This document shows positions 25,899 to 34,995 of a stretch of 64,000 nucleotides of DNA, piece by piece. Source of the DNA: Dictyobacter formicarum (GTDB taxonomy: Bacteria; Chloroflexota; Ktedonobacteria; Ktedonobacterales; Ktedonobacteraceae); assembly GCF_016587435.1 (NCBI RefSeq), contig NZ_BNJJ01000001.1, positions 434,001 through 498,000 of the forward strand, given 5' to 3'. Under the pieces are notes generated by a model. It saw only the letters and a list, made by a program, of their open reading frames with translations, was not told where the DNA came from and did no database searches. Position 1 is the first letter of the stretch. Each line of letters starts with the position of its first letter. A program made the translations under genes and the position numbers.

Positions 25899-26024
25899 GA
25901 GAAAATCCTCCTTGTTGTTTTCACACGTCCCATTGCCTCTGACTCAAGAAGAGAGATCGCGAAGATGTTGAGGAGACGCTGGTATTTCATACAATCTCTC
26001 ATCTGCCCCTCTCTCAGGCGTCTC

Positions 26025-27644
26025 CTACACTGCATGAAGCACCCGTTGGCGGAGCAAGGCAAAACCAGCTCTGCCATACATCGTTCGCTTGATCAGCTTC
26101 AATTTTGTCACATGGCCCTCAACCATGCCATTGTTAATCGCCCAGGTTAAACCAGCTTGCACCGCATCTTTGTCCTTTTCTACCCCAGCAGCAAATGACT
26201 GAAGTTCTGGCAGCTCGCTCTCTGCAACCCTGACCAGCCAGGCATCTAACCGCTGCCCTTCTCGTTTGTGGACCATGGATAAAAAATCTTGCAGGAGGTC
26301 ATACGCCTTTTTCAAGGGGGCACTTGCCTCACAGAAAGCAGCCAGATCCTCGCGCTCGATCTCATCGAGCTTTTCTGGATCACGTACAAACAGCCAGATG
26401 GCGGTATTGGCGGTCCATTTTTGCAGACGATGCACGTCGATTGAAGCCCTCACCTCAGCCTGTTTGAGTGGTTCCAGATAGCGGTAGACGGTGCGCTCCG
26501 AGCCATCGTAGCCTTGCTCCTTGATCTCGCGATAAATCGCCAGGCCGTTTCGCTCACCGGCTTGCCAGCGCGAGAGGACATAAGACGCGTAGATCTCGAA
26601 AGAACCAGGTCGCCGCCGCCGCCGCTTGGCGTCAGGGAAGGTGTCGGCTTTCAGCCAACGCTGAATGGTTCGTCCTGTTACACCGAGAATCCTGGCAATC
26701 TCTTGGGGTGGTTTTCCGAGACGGTTGAGTTCGACTGCCTGTTCATAGCGTGCCGAGCGCTCAGATCGTCTGGCTCGTTGCACGCGCTCTATATGAGCTG
26801 GGATTTTCGGACGCCATTCTTCGATGGAAATGAAGGGTTTGTTTTGTTCATCCTGGCTTGGCTCGTCCGGTTTCTTTTCTGTCAGGATTTCGGCCTGACA
26901 GCGCGCCAGAAGCACCTGAACAGCTTCGGTCAGGTTTTTCACCACGTGGAACCTGTCTGCGCACTGGATAGCCTGGGGAGCGCCTTCTCGCGCAGCGGAG
27001 GCATATTCGCCTCCTCGATCACGACTGATCACCGCCAGATCTGGCTGTTGGTACATCCACCGGGCTGCGGTTTCCGCCCGGCGATCGGGTAAGAGATCCA
27101 CTACGCGGTGGCTTTCCAGGTTGACCAGGATGGTGCCGAACCGATACCCACGTCGAAAACTAAAATCATCGATGCCCAGGTACACAACGGAACTCCCAGA
27201 AATATCTGGCAAAGCCATGATGCGGCGCAGGATCGTCGGACGCGTGGTTGGTATCTCCAGGCGAGCGGCGAGTCTGGCTCCCCCTTTGCCGCAGGTCGCT
27301 AACCCGATCGACGTAATGTGTTGGCAGCAACGGATCGTCATCCTGGCCCACGGCTCGACAAAGGAAGGAAGCCGCTCGGTAAACACTTTCTGGGAGCAGT
27401 ATGGATTACGGCAGTAGAATTTGCGCACAGTCAGGATCAGTTGAACCTGGCGACCCACACAGGGAGCATCTCGTAACGTGCGGCGATAGTGCGTCTTGAT
27501 GGAATCTGAGGATTGAGTACACAGTGGACAACACGATGTGGGATGCGAAGCCTCGACTGCAATCACCAAACCATGTTCAGTGATTTGGATCTGCTCGACA
27601 CGCATCCCTTCTGGTAAAGAAAGTAGAGATGCCTCTTCCATCAT
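26025..27644 (-). CDS. ISL3-family transposase
   Basis: ATG 27644 follows GAGGGAG. The 539-residue product has an N-terminal zinc-ribbon region (CCPLCTQSS, then FYCRNPYC), an early helix-turn-helix, and the DDE core: YLGIDDFSFRRGYRFGTILV with the first Asp, AVISRDRGGEYASAAREGAPQ and QCADRFHVVKNL with the second Asp, and a Glu in the C-terminal GMVEGHVTKLKLIKRTMYGR. This last stretch is diagnostic for ISL3. A second helix-turn-helix (ARILGVTGRTIQRWL) lies in an insertion. It is longer than minimal ISL3 transposases and appears intact. Confidence 0.92.
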   Translation of the reverse strand: MMEEASLLSLPEGMRVEQIQITEHGLVIAVEASHPTSCCPLCTQSSDSIKTHYRRTLRDAPCVGRQVQLILTVRKFYCRNPYCSQKVFTERLPSFVEPWARMTIRCCQHITSIGLATCGKGGARLAARLEIPTTRPTILRRIMALPDISGSSVVYLGIDDFSFRRGYRFGTILVNLESHRVVDLLPDRRAETAARWMYQQPDLAVISRDRGGEYASAAREGAPQAIQCADRFHVVKNLTEAVQVLLARCQAEILTEKKPDEPSQDEQNKPFISIEEWRPKIPAHIERVQRARRSERSARYEQAVELNRLGKPPQEIARILGVTGRTIQRWLKADTFPDAKRRRRRPGSFEIYASYVLSRWQAGERNGLAIYREIKEQGYDGSERTVYRYLEPLKQAEVRASIDVHRLQKWTANTAIWLFVRDPEKLDEIEREDLAAFCEASAPLKKAYDLLQDFLSMVHKREGQRLDAWLVRVAESELPELQSFAAGVEKDKDAVQAGLTWAINNGMVEGHVTKLKLIKRTMYGRAGFALLRQRVLHAV

Positions 27645-27749
27645 GGACTCCCTCTTGCGAGAAAAACACATGTTTAGATGAGACTATATCACCATTTCCC
27701 GATATATAGCAAAGCAAGCGAGCAGAAAACCCCAAGAGTGGACAAGAGC

Positions 27750-29565
27750 CATATCCTGACTCTTACGCAACCTGACACTGTTGGCGAACTCCCTTCCCCT
27801 CGCTAAATGAGAGGAAACCTGTTATGCTCGGACAAGAAGAGATCGTAAAGCAAGCTCTGAGCCAAAGAGGAGAAGGATATGTCACTCAAACCAGAACCTA
27901 TTCATCCCGTACCTCAAGAAACAGCGCGCGTTGCCAAGGCAGCCTTCCCAAAAGGGAGCACCTTTATCCGCATGCGAGACGAACTCGGTATTCTCTACCA
28001 AGATGAAGCGTTCGCTGCCCTTTTTCCGCAAAACGGTCAACCCGCTCTGGCTCCTTGGAGACTAGCCTTGATTACCATTATGCAATTCGCTGAGGAACTA
28101 TCTGATCGACAAGCGGCCGACGCAGTGCGCGCTCGCCTCGATTGGAAATACGCACTCAGCTTAGAATTAGAAGATAGTGGCTTTGACTTCTCGGTCCTGA
28201 GTGAGTTTCGCTCACGACTCCTTGGAGGCAATGCTGAATATCTCCTGTTTGACACGATGCTCGATCATTTCAAACAACGAGGTCTTGTCAAAGCCGGTGG
28301 GAGACAGCGCACAGATGCCACCCACATCTTAGCCAAAGTCCGTGCCTTACATCGCGTGATGTGTGTTGGTGAGACCTTTCGTGCCACCTTAAACAGCCTG
28401 GCTGTTGTTGCTCCCACCTGGCTTCAGTCGTTTGCTCCAGAAGAATGGCATATCCGCTATGACCATCGGATGGAGGAGCATCGCTTCCCACGGGACACAA
28501 TCAAGCGCATCGCAGCGGCTCAAACGATAGGAGCTGATGGATACCAGTTGCTCAATGCAATTGACACCACTCCAGAGCTCCACTGGTTGTACCAGGTTCC
28601 GGCGGTGCAAACCTTGCGACGCGTGTGGCTCCAGCACTTTGAACTGGTCGATGGACATGTCCACTTTCGTTCCGATGACAATATTCCACCGCCGGCAACG
28701 ATGATTTGCTCCCCCTATGATACTGAGGCGACATATGGTCGCAAACTCACGACCTGGTGGGTGGGATACAAAGTGCATCTGACGGAAAGCTGTGATGAGG
28801 ACCAACCTCGGCTGATCACACATGTTGAAACGAGTCCTGCTGGGAAGGGAGATGTCGATGTGACGCCAGTGATCCATCAAGCCTTAAAAGACAAGCAATT
28901 ACTGCCCAAAGAGCATTTGACCGACACGAACTATGCAGAGTCCAAACAATTCGTCGCCAGCCAGGTGGACTATGGAATTGATTTGATCGCTCCAACCAGA
29001 GCGGATAACAAGTGGCAAGGCCAGGCCAAACAGGGTTTTGCAGCCAGCAGTTTCCAGATCGATTGGCCTGCACAACAAGCCATCTGTCCAACTGGGCACC
29101 CAAGTTCAAGTTGGACGCCAGCCATTGATCGACGTGACAATGAGGTCATCAAAATCAAGTTTTCGACCAAGGATTGCCAAGCATGCCCTTGCCGTTCTCA
29201 ATGTACCAGGACGGATCGACGAACGATTACCGTCAGGAAAGAGGAACATCACATGGCCTTAGAGAAGGCCAGAGCACGCGAAAAAACTTCTGAGTTCTGG
29301 AAGGTCTACGACCAACGAGCTGGGATCGAGGCGACGATGTCACAGGGAGTACGAGCGTTTGACATGCGCCGAAGTCGGTATGAAGGATTTTCTAAAACCC
29401 ATCTCCAACATCTTGCCTGTGCCACAGCAATGAACATCGTGCGTGTGTTAGCCTGGTTGGAAGAACCGTCCGTTGCCAAGACACGAACCTCTCACTTTGC
29501 AGCCTTAGCTGCTTGAGTTTGAGAAGTTCGCCAACAGTGTCAGGTTGCGTAAGAGTCAGGATATG
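27750..29565 (+). mobile_element. IS1182-family element with perfect 41-bp terminal repeats
   Basis: Terminal inverted repeats at 27750-27790 and 29525-29565 are identical over 41 bp (outer bases CATATCCTGACTCTTACGC). Between them lies a single intact transposase gene. The left outer 8 bp have been duplicated by the ISL3 insertion. Outside the ends I find no matching target duplication (left flank ends TTTTGACC, right flank starts TGTCACC), suggesting a deletion or rearrangement after insertion. Confidence 0.88.
27879..29516 (+). CDS. IS1182-family transposase
   Basis: 545 residues behind GGAGAAGG. It has an N-terminal DUF772-type region (LAPWRLALITIMQFAEELSDRQAADAVRARLDWKYAL), DDE core segments (GGRQRTDATHILAKVRAL with the first Asp; HLTDTNYAESKQFV with the second), a CxxCxxxxxC cysteine cluster (CQACPCRSQC) and a C-terminal RAGIEATMSQGVRAFDMRRSRY with the Glu. 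All are typical of IS1182. No frameshift is seen, so it may be active. Confidence 0.92.
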   Translation: MSLKPEPIHPVPQETARVAKAAFPKGSTFIRMRDELGILYQDEAFAALFPQNGQPALAPWRLALITIMQFAEELSDRQAADAVRARLDWKYALSLELEDSGFDFSVLSEFRSRLLGGNAEYLLFDTMLDHFKQRGLVKAGGRQRTDATHILAKVRALHRVMCVGETFRATLNSLAVVAPTWLQSFAPEEWHIRYDHRMEEHRFPRDTIKRIAAAQTIGADGYQLLNAIDTTPELHWLYQVPAVQTLRRVWLQHFELVDGHVHFRSDDNIPPPATMICSPYDTEATYGRKLTTWWVGYKVHLTESCDEDQPRLITHVETSPAGKGDVDVTPVIHQALKDKQLLPKEHLTDTNYAESKQFVASQVDYGIDLIAPTRADNKWQGQAKQGFAASSFQIDWPAQQAICPTGHPSSSWTPAIDRRDNEVIKIKFSTKDCQACPCRSQCTRTDRRTITVRKEEHHMALEKARAREKTSEFWKVYDQRAGIEATMSQGVRAFDMRRSRYEGFSKTHLQHLACATAMNIVRVLAWLEEPSVAKTRTSHFAALAA

Positions 29566-29591
29566 TGTCACCAGCGAGGACAAAGAGATTG

Positions 29592-30201
29592 TCAAATCAC
29601 ACTTACGTACCGAGACATAATCAGACGCACATCTACCTGCTCACGTGGCATATTAAGCAGACCAGCTACCGCTTGCCGAAGCGCAGGAACATTATTCGCC
29701 AGATCTTCAATACCTGTTGTCGGTGCCAAACCAACTTTGGCCAGAATAGGATTGACCACATCAGGATAGATCGCATTGAGCACCTGAACCGTCTGTCCCG
29801 ACATGCTTACCGCTTGCATCAGCTTATAAATCAATGCAAGATGCCAGGGAAGTCGAGGACCAAGTTGGGCTGACAACAAACGCTTTGCTACAGGACCCGG
29901 AAGATCCTGAAATATGTCCTTTTTGAAGTGTTGCAGCACATACAATAATATCTGGTTGAAAAGCTGCGATGGTTTCTGCCGTTTGCTCTCTCTGCTCTAG
30001 ATCAAGATACGTACAGGCAATGTCTGGCTCATAGCCAAGTTGTAAAGCGGACAAAAGGGAGAGATTTGTGCGCTGCTGTAGATAGTCCAGGTTTCTTCCC
30101 CCAACAAGGAATGAATGTCGTCCGCTAGTGCGAACAAGCGGGTCAAACATGTGAGAACCAAGGTCACCCAGGCCAATAAACAAGATGCGTTTTGAAGCCA
30201 C
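29592..30201 (-). pseudogene. N-terminal part of a Rossmann (saccharopine-dehydrogenase-like) oxidoreductase, frameshifted
   Basis: GTG 30201 lies behind GGAGGAAAT. The product starts ASKRILFIGLGDLGSHM, a dinucleotide-binding motif, and continues to PDIIVCAATLQ. A short deletion with a frame change near 29940 then shifts the frame to KDIFQDLPGPVAKRLL and HLALIYKLMQAV. It stops at 29592, next to the IS1182 right end. The matching C-terminus is at 23217-23651. It was once a single gene of about 400 codons, now dead. Confidence 0.65.
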
Positions 30202-30363
30202 ATTTCCTCCGTACACTATTGAATTTAGTATGTATATCTCCGTCGCAGAAACGATAGAAAGAGATGACATAAGCAGCTTTGTTGTATCTATCCAGGAACA
30301 ATCTCAACCTTAAAGTAGTGTATAATTCATAGAAAGTTCAGTTTTGCTATGAAAGGTTCAACA

Positions 30364-31167
30364 ATGGCATCTGTATCTCCATATCTGTCTGATGCATTTT
30401 TGCAAAAACTGGTTGCTGACATCGACGATGAAACGGTTACAGCTATCATTCTTCATGGCAGCTATGCACGTGGAGATGCAAAACCTCCATATAGTGATAT
30501 CGACATCGTCAGGATCACACGAGAGACACCTGAACGGCCTCAACAAAAACAATTCATCTGGTATGAAAGCTATCTCCTCAATCTTTCAAGCCGTCCACTC
30601 TCTATTTATCGAGAATGGCTACGCATTCCACAAGAGGCTATTTTCCGAGTATCGACGATTCGAGATGCTCACATCCTACTTGACAAAGAGGGGATATTTC
30701 ATGCATTCCAGGAAGAAGTATCTCATTGGACATGGGATCCTCTGCAAACAAATGCAGATATATATGCAAGCAAAGTACTTGTCGAGTTATCAGAAGTTAT
30801 ACTCAGAACATTGGGAGCCATCCAGAGGAACGACACAACAATGCTTGTCGAACGCATCTGTCTACATATTCTTCCAGCAGTGATGGAAGCTGTCGGCGTA
30901 CAAGGCGGAATTCTTGCGAAAGGCGATCATTACCTCCAACAAGTTCAAGAGGTACTGGGTCTCCAATCAAACTGGACACGATATTATATGGAAGCAGCAG
31001 GAGTATCCCCTTCCTCACCTTTTATGAGACAACGAGGAATTGCCGCCATCCGCCTTTATCAAGAAACAGTATTCAGACTCAGAAACCATATTCAACCGGA
31101 ACATCAGGATACAATAAACACATTAATCAACCAGATTGATCATGCGCTGCAAAAAAAGGTTCCCTAG
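30364..31167 (+). CDS. Nucleotidyltransferase-fold protein
   Basis: ATG 30364 follows AAAGG; ATG 30349 is in frame but unsupported. The 267-residue protein carries the Pol-beta-superfamily signature GSYARGDAKPPYSDIDIV (G32-S33, then D45 and D47), followed by a long helical C-terminal domain like those of kanamycin-type or MNT-type nucleotidyltransferases. Substrate (antibiotic, protein or tRNA) is not visible. There is no HEPN partner next door, so a toxin-antitoxin pair is unlikely. Its 3' end overlaps the convergent TPR fragment by 45 nt. Confidence 0.8.
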   Translation: MASVSPYLSDAFLQKLVADIDDETVTAIILHGSYARGDAKPPYSDIDIVRITRETPERPQQKQFIWYESYLLNLSSRPLSIYREWLRIPQEAIFRVSTIRDAHILLDKEGIFHAFQEEVSHWTWDPLQTNADIYASKVLVELSEVILRTLGAIQRNDTTMLVERICLHILPAVMEAVGVQGGILAKGDHYLQQVQEVLGLQSNWTRYYMEAAGVSPSSPFMRQRGIAAIRLYQETVFRLRNHIQPEHQDTINTLINQIDHALQKKVP

Positions 31168-32070
31168 ATCATATATACGTGCCTCTGTTGGCCATACTTC
31201 TTTCATCTGTTGAAAAACGGTAAAGGCTTCTTGAAAGCGTTTACGACTGCCAATAACAGTAGAAGCTTCTACAGCTGTTTTAATATAAGCACATGCTTGC
31301 TCTAGATCTCTTACAGCAGCCAGGGCCTTCGCCTGATAGTTGAGCAATTCAACTCGAATGCGCTCAGGAATTTGTTCTGTAGGCTCAAGCGTAGGAATTT
31401 CTTGGAGGATCTTGTGCGCTTTTAATGGTTGCCCCAGTTCCAAATGGTTTAAACCATCCCATAGTATTAGTGTATGATAGCTCGCATTAATAGTGCGAAG
31501 ATATCCAGGCTCATTTTGTCTATCGCCGGGATACTTTTCATATGCTATCCCCATAAAATGATGCGCTTCTTGCTCTTGTTGTAATTGGGCATACACACCA
31601 GATAAGGCTGAATAAATACATGCTTGCAAACGCGGAGAAACATCTTTCAGAAGTGGAAGAGCTCGTTGATAGGTTTGTAAAACGTTTTGGGGAAGCGCCA
31701 GGTAATCGAATGTAACAGCGAGCTGCCGAAGAGCTGCTACCTGCAACTCCACATTTTGAGCACATTCTGCATACCATATTGCTCTTTCACTATAACTTTG
31801 TCGGGATTGCAAATCATTATGATGCCCTACTAATGATGCCGCTAATACATACGCCTGAGAAGTTATTGCAGCGGCCGATTTCTGATGGGGAGATTGAACT
31901 TGCGCAAGCGCTTCAATCTGTGGAAGATACGACCACAGCACACGTTCTGCTGTCTTCAATTCATTCCCTTCACTCAAGCTCCGACAAGTCTCTGTTAATT
32001 GAGAAAAATCATCCAGGGTCTCTGTGGAAATCTTTCGTGAAGAACGTTGCTTTACAGTTGGAAACTCTGA
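31123..32070 (-). pseudogene. C-terminal TPR half of a BTAD regulator split by an IS
   Basis: About 315 codons from FPTVKQRSSRK to the stop. The sequence is all-helical with repeated 34-residue-like units (LALPQNVLQTYQRALPLL, LQACIYSALSGVYAQLQQEQ, GLNHLELGQPLKAHKILQEI), typical TPR. It lacks its own start signal and joins in frame with the fragment at 33623-34717 when the IS and one copy of the 8-bp duplication are removed. Alone it might be expressed from the IS edge, but probably is not. Confidence 0.8.
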
Positions 32071-33614
32071 GAGGGGTGCAACTAAAGTATTTTTCAAAAT
32101 GGGCTTTCCGAACGACTGTTGATTGTTTTCTCATTCTCTAAAAACGAGAGCAACTAAATCGCTGATCGAAAAGTCCACCTGTTTTCTCTAGAAATATCGT
32201 TTTTGCTTGACAAAAGAGAAACTCCTTTGCAGTGTATTCATATCACAACAACTGCTCCAAAGGAGTCGCTAGATATGATACCTGTTTCTCACATCTTTGA
32301 CCAGTCCATCCTGGCCGCTCTCCTTGACCATGATCCTGTGGTTCAGGAGTATCGTGCCTTCTTTTCCTTGATTGATTGGTCCCTGGTTGACCGCTGGGAA
32401 CGTTGCCAATCTTCGCATCGACGACCACCACTTCATCCTGAAAGCGCCTACATCAAAGCCTTTCTCTTGCGCATTCGAGAAGGGCTGCTCTATTCAACGC
32501 AACTACGACAGTTTCTGCTCAAACATCCTCTGCTCATCATTGACTTCGGCTTTCATTTGGTGCTTGATCCTCAGGCTCCCTACGGCATTGATGCTTACAG
32601 GACCCTCCCCTCGCGCTTTTGGCTCGGGAAAAAACTGCGTCTGCTGGATCAGAGCCTCCTACAACAGATGCTTGAGGCCACCGTGTCCGCATTACAGGCC
32701 CAAATCCCTGGACTTGGAGAAACGGTGGCCTTCGATGTCAAACATATCTACGCCTGGGTCAAAGAAAACAACATGCGGGCGTATGTGAAGGAACGTTTCA
32801 ACAAGGATCAGATCTTGGTGGGCGATCCTGACTGCACGCTGGGTGTCAAGCGCAGTACCAACCAGGAACAGGAGGATGGATCAAGCAAAGAGAAAAAAGA
32901 ATTCCTTTGGGGCTATGGTTCAGGTGTTGCCGCTGCCACGACCCCTGACTATGGCGATGTGGTGCTCGCTGAATATACCCAGCCTTTCAATGAAGGCGAT
33001 ATCACGTATTTTCGTCCGCTCTCTCACCGAACGGCGCTCGCTTTGCAACACTTTCCCACCCATATTACGGCGGATGCCGCCTTCGATGCCTGGTATGTCT
33101 ATGAAGCGGCGGTTCGTCATGGCGGGATTGCAGCCGTTCCGCTCAATCAGCATGGACATTTGGTCTACGAACGAGCCTCCGATGGGGTTCCATTGTGTCC
33201 CAAAAAGCTCCGGATGCAGCCAACCTATCAATTTGATCATACCTACGGATATCGGGCTCAACGTTTTCGCTGTCCCCTGCTGTTTCCGCACGCCACTGGA
33301 GAGGGGTGTGATCATGGGCAATTTGTCAAAGGCAAAGGCTGTGTCAAAGACGTCAATTGGGAAAAAGGAGCACTCATGCGTGTCACCTTGAATCGCGAGA
33401 GTCCGCTCTACAAGGCCATCTACACACAACGAACGAGTTGCGAACGCATCAATAGCCAGGCAAAAGAGCTTGGGATCGAGCGCCCCAAAGTGCATAACCG
33501 CCGCTCTGTGGCCAATCTAAATACATTAACCTATGTGATTATTAATGTACGTGCTCTCAGTCGAGCCATTTCGATCAATAGAGGACTTCTACCAATGATT
33601 TAGTTGCACCCCTC
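32071..33614 (+). mobile_element. 1544-bp insertion sequence with AACTCTGA target duplication
   Basis: The ends are inverted GAGGGGTGCAACTAAA (32071-32086) and its complement ending at 33614. The flanking 8 bp AACTCTGA is present on both sides (32063-32070 and 33615-33622). It carries one transposase gene with its own promoter region. The insertion splits a BTAD-type regulator gene. The family is not certain; the 8-bp duplication and DDE transposase are compatible with several groups. Confidence 0.88.
32275..33603 (+). CDS. DDE transposase of the 32.1-33.6 kb IS
   Basis: ATG 32275 lies behind AAAGGAG, an upstream in-frame ATG at 32203 being less likely. The 442-residue product has an N-terminal DUF772-like helical part (HPESAYIKAFLLRIREGLLYSTQLRQFL), ETVAFDVKHIYAWVKEN with a first Asp, HITADAAFDAWYVYEAAVRHG with a second, and RTSCERINSQAKELGIERPK with the catalytic Glu, then an NLNTLTYVIINVRAL helix. 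This is an IS4/IS1182-like DDE layout. It appears intact. I do not assign a named family. Confidence 0.82.
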   Translation: MIPVSHIFDQSILAALLDHDPVVQEYRAFFSLIDWSLVDRWERCQSSHRRPPLHPESAYIKAFLLRIREGLLYSTQLRQFLLKHPLLIIDFGFHLVLDPQAPYGIDAYRTLPSRFWLGKKLRLLDQSLLQQMLEATVSALQAQIPGLGETVAFDVKHIYAWVKENNMRAYVKERFNKDQILVGDPDCTLGVKRSTNQEQEDGSSKEKKEFLWGYGSGVAAATTPDYGDVVLAEYTQPFNEGDITYFRPLSHRTALALQHFPTHITADAAFDAWYVYEAAVRHGGIAAVPLNQHGHLVYERASDGVPLCPKKLRMQPTYQFDHTYGYRAQRFRCPLLFPHATGEGCDHGQFVKGKGCVKDVNWEKGALMRVTLNRESPLYKAIYTQRTSCERINSQAKELGIERPKVHNRRSVANLNTLTYVIINVRALSRAISINRGLLPMI

Positions 33615-33622
33615 AACTCTGA

Positions 33623-34717
33623 GGGATTAAAACTACACAATGCATTCACATCTACCGAGACCATGGGGGACAAAGCAGTCGCCCCCATCCAACCAATGAA
33701 GTTTTGAAGCATAGTGCGACGAGATGTATTCAAGGGAAATGCTCCGTCTAAAACATGCGGTATCTCCAGGTTATCCTGAACAGCACGAGTAAAAGAAGAG
33801 GATAATATTTGTTGTTGACATTGCTTGCCTGATATTGGGTAGTCTACAGATCCGTATTGAATCTGCTTCACTTTACAATACTCCGCACTATCTTTCGTAC
33901 GTTCATCAGGCAAAACACCATCCTCTTGCAAAATACTACAGAGTTGATCATAATATCCAAGCGCCTCTTGATACCGATCTTGTTGAATAAGAATTTGCAT
34001 CAGGAGACGTAATGCATCTTCATCCTTTGGATGTTGCTGCCAATACGTACGCAGGAGAAGGAGTGCTTCAGAAGCTCCCGCTGTACCATAGCGAGATAGG
34101 AACAAATGGGCTAGAGCATGAACGGTTTGACGATAATAGCCCTCAACCTCGTTTCGTCGCTGCACTGCCCAATCAACATATCGATCATCAGGCAGAAATA
34201 CGCCACGCTTGCCAAGAGCATAGGCACGTTCCCAGAATGGCTGGGCATCATCACCAAACCGTTCCATACGAGCGGCCTGCTCAACATTCCATATCAAAGC
34301 ATCGACATCTAGCCACAGTTGAGGAGCCTCAGCCAGTTGATAGATCATGCCATTCTCTTTTCCTGCACGAAAAGAACGTAACAGGCTCTCACCAGTGACA
34401 GGATGGCAGACCATCTTACGCAAAACAGAAAAGATATTTTCTAACCGGTGGGCTGCTGCATTGCGTCCATTCTCAGGCCAGAATTGCTCCATAATCCAGT
34501 CTCGATGTGCTCGCCGCTGTGGCTGACACAACAGTAATTTGAGCAACGAGAGTGCTGCCGCATGATCTCTTCCTCTACCAGAGAGATCAGCCTTGGAAAG
34601 AGCTTCTCCTGTCACGGGGTCCATCCACTCAACTGTACAAGCACCACAGAGCCAGATACGTACTAATGGAGAGCCTAGCACGTTTCTTTCATACCTCTCA
34701 TACTGTACATCTCCCAT
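33623..34717 (-). pseudogene. N-terminal half of a BTAD (SARP-like) transcriptional regulator split by an IS
   Basis: ATG 34717 follows GGGGGAG. It encodes an N-terminal winged-helix-like region (RIWLCGACTVEW, ALSLLKLLLCQPQRRAHRDW, AAAHRLENIFSVLRKMV) and the BTAD helical array (LWLDVDALIWNVEQAARME, FWERAYALGKRGVF, DEDALRLLMQILIQQDRYQEALGYYDQL). A hydrophobic segment (IGWMGATALSPMV) precedes the break at NALCSFNPSE. The missing TPR half lies beyond the IS. Together they gave a 680-residue regulator. After the insertion it ends ten codons into the IS. Confidence 0.82.
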
Positions 34718-34905
34718 AGCTCATTCTCCCCCAGAAACATATATTCTGCCCTAAAACGTTTCTCTCGTATTATAGCAGTGGGGTGCTCTGTAGGGATACC
34801 CCTTCTACAGAAATACTACCCGGCCTTTTTCCTCCCAAACTCCTACCAAGCAATAAAAAAAGCGGGTGAACTCCTCATTCACTCCTCACACTGACAAAGA
34901 TGTGC

Positions 34906-34964
34906 GAAAAAAGGCCTTTCTGAGCCATACACATGGGCAGCGAAGGTTCAGAAAAGCCTTTTCC
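34906..34964 (-). terminator. Stem-loop downstream of dnaE
   Basis: GAAAAAAGGCCTTTCTGAGCC (34906-34926 region) pairs imperfectly with GGTTCAGAAAAGCCTTTTCC (34945-34964). It lies about 30 nt past the dnaE stop, with T-rich sequence on the minus strand after the stem, fitting a terminator for dnaE. The rest of 34718-34995 holds no gene. Confidence 0.6.
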
Positions 34965-34995
34965 TTGTGGACCAGAATCAAACAATTATATTCGT

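Larger units (their letters stand above)
24963..27750 (-). mobile_element. ISL3-family element carrying a methyltransferase gene
   Basis: Perfect 28-bp inverted repeats starting GGCTCTTGTCCACTC lie at 24963-24990 and 27723-27750. The octamer CATATCCT occurs at 24955-24962 and 27750-27757, an 8-bp duplication typical of ISL3 (one base is shared with the right repeat). Inside are an ISL3 transposase and a methyltransferase, both leftward. The duplicated octamer is also the outermost 8 bp of the adjacent IS1182 element, so this ISL3 jumped into the IS1182 end. Confidence 0.85.

Noticed and set aside
30364..31167. Nucleotidyltransferase as half of a HEPN/MNT toxin-antitoxin pair
   Set aside because: No HEPN-like gene lies on either side; the protein is also longer than MNT antitoxins.
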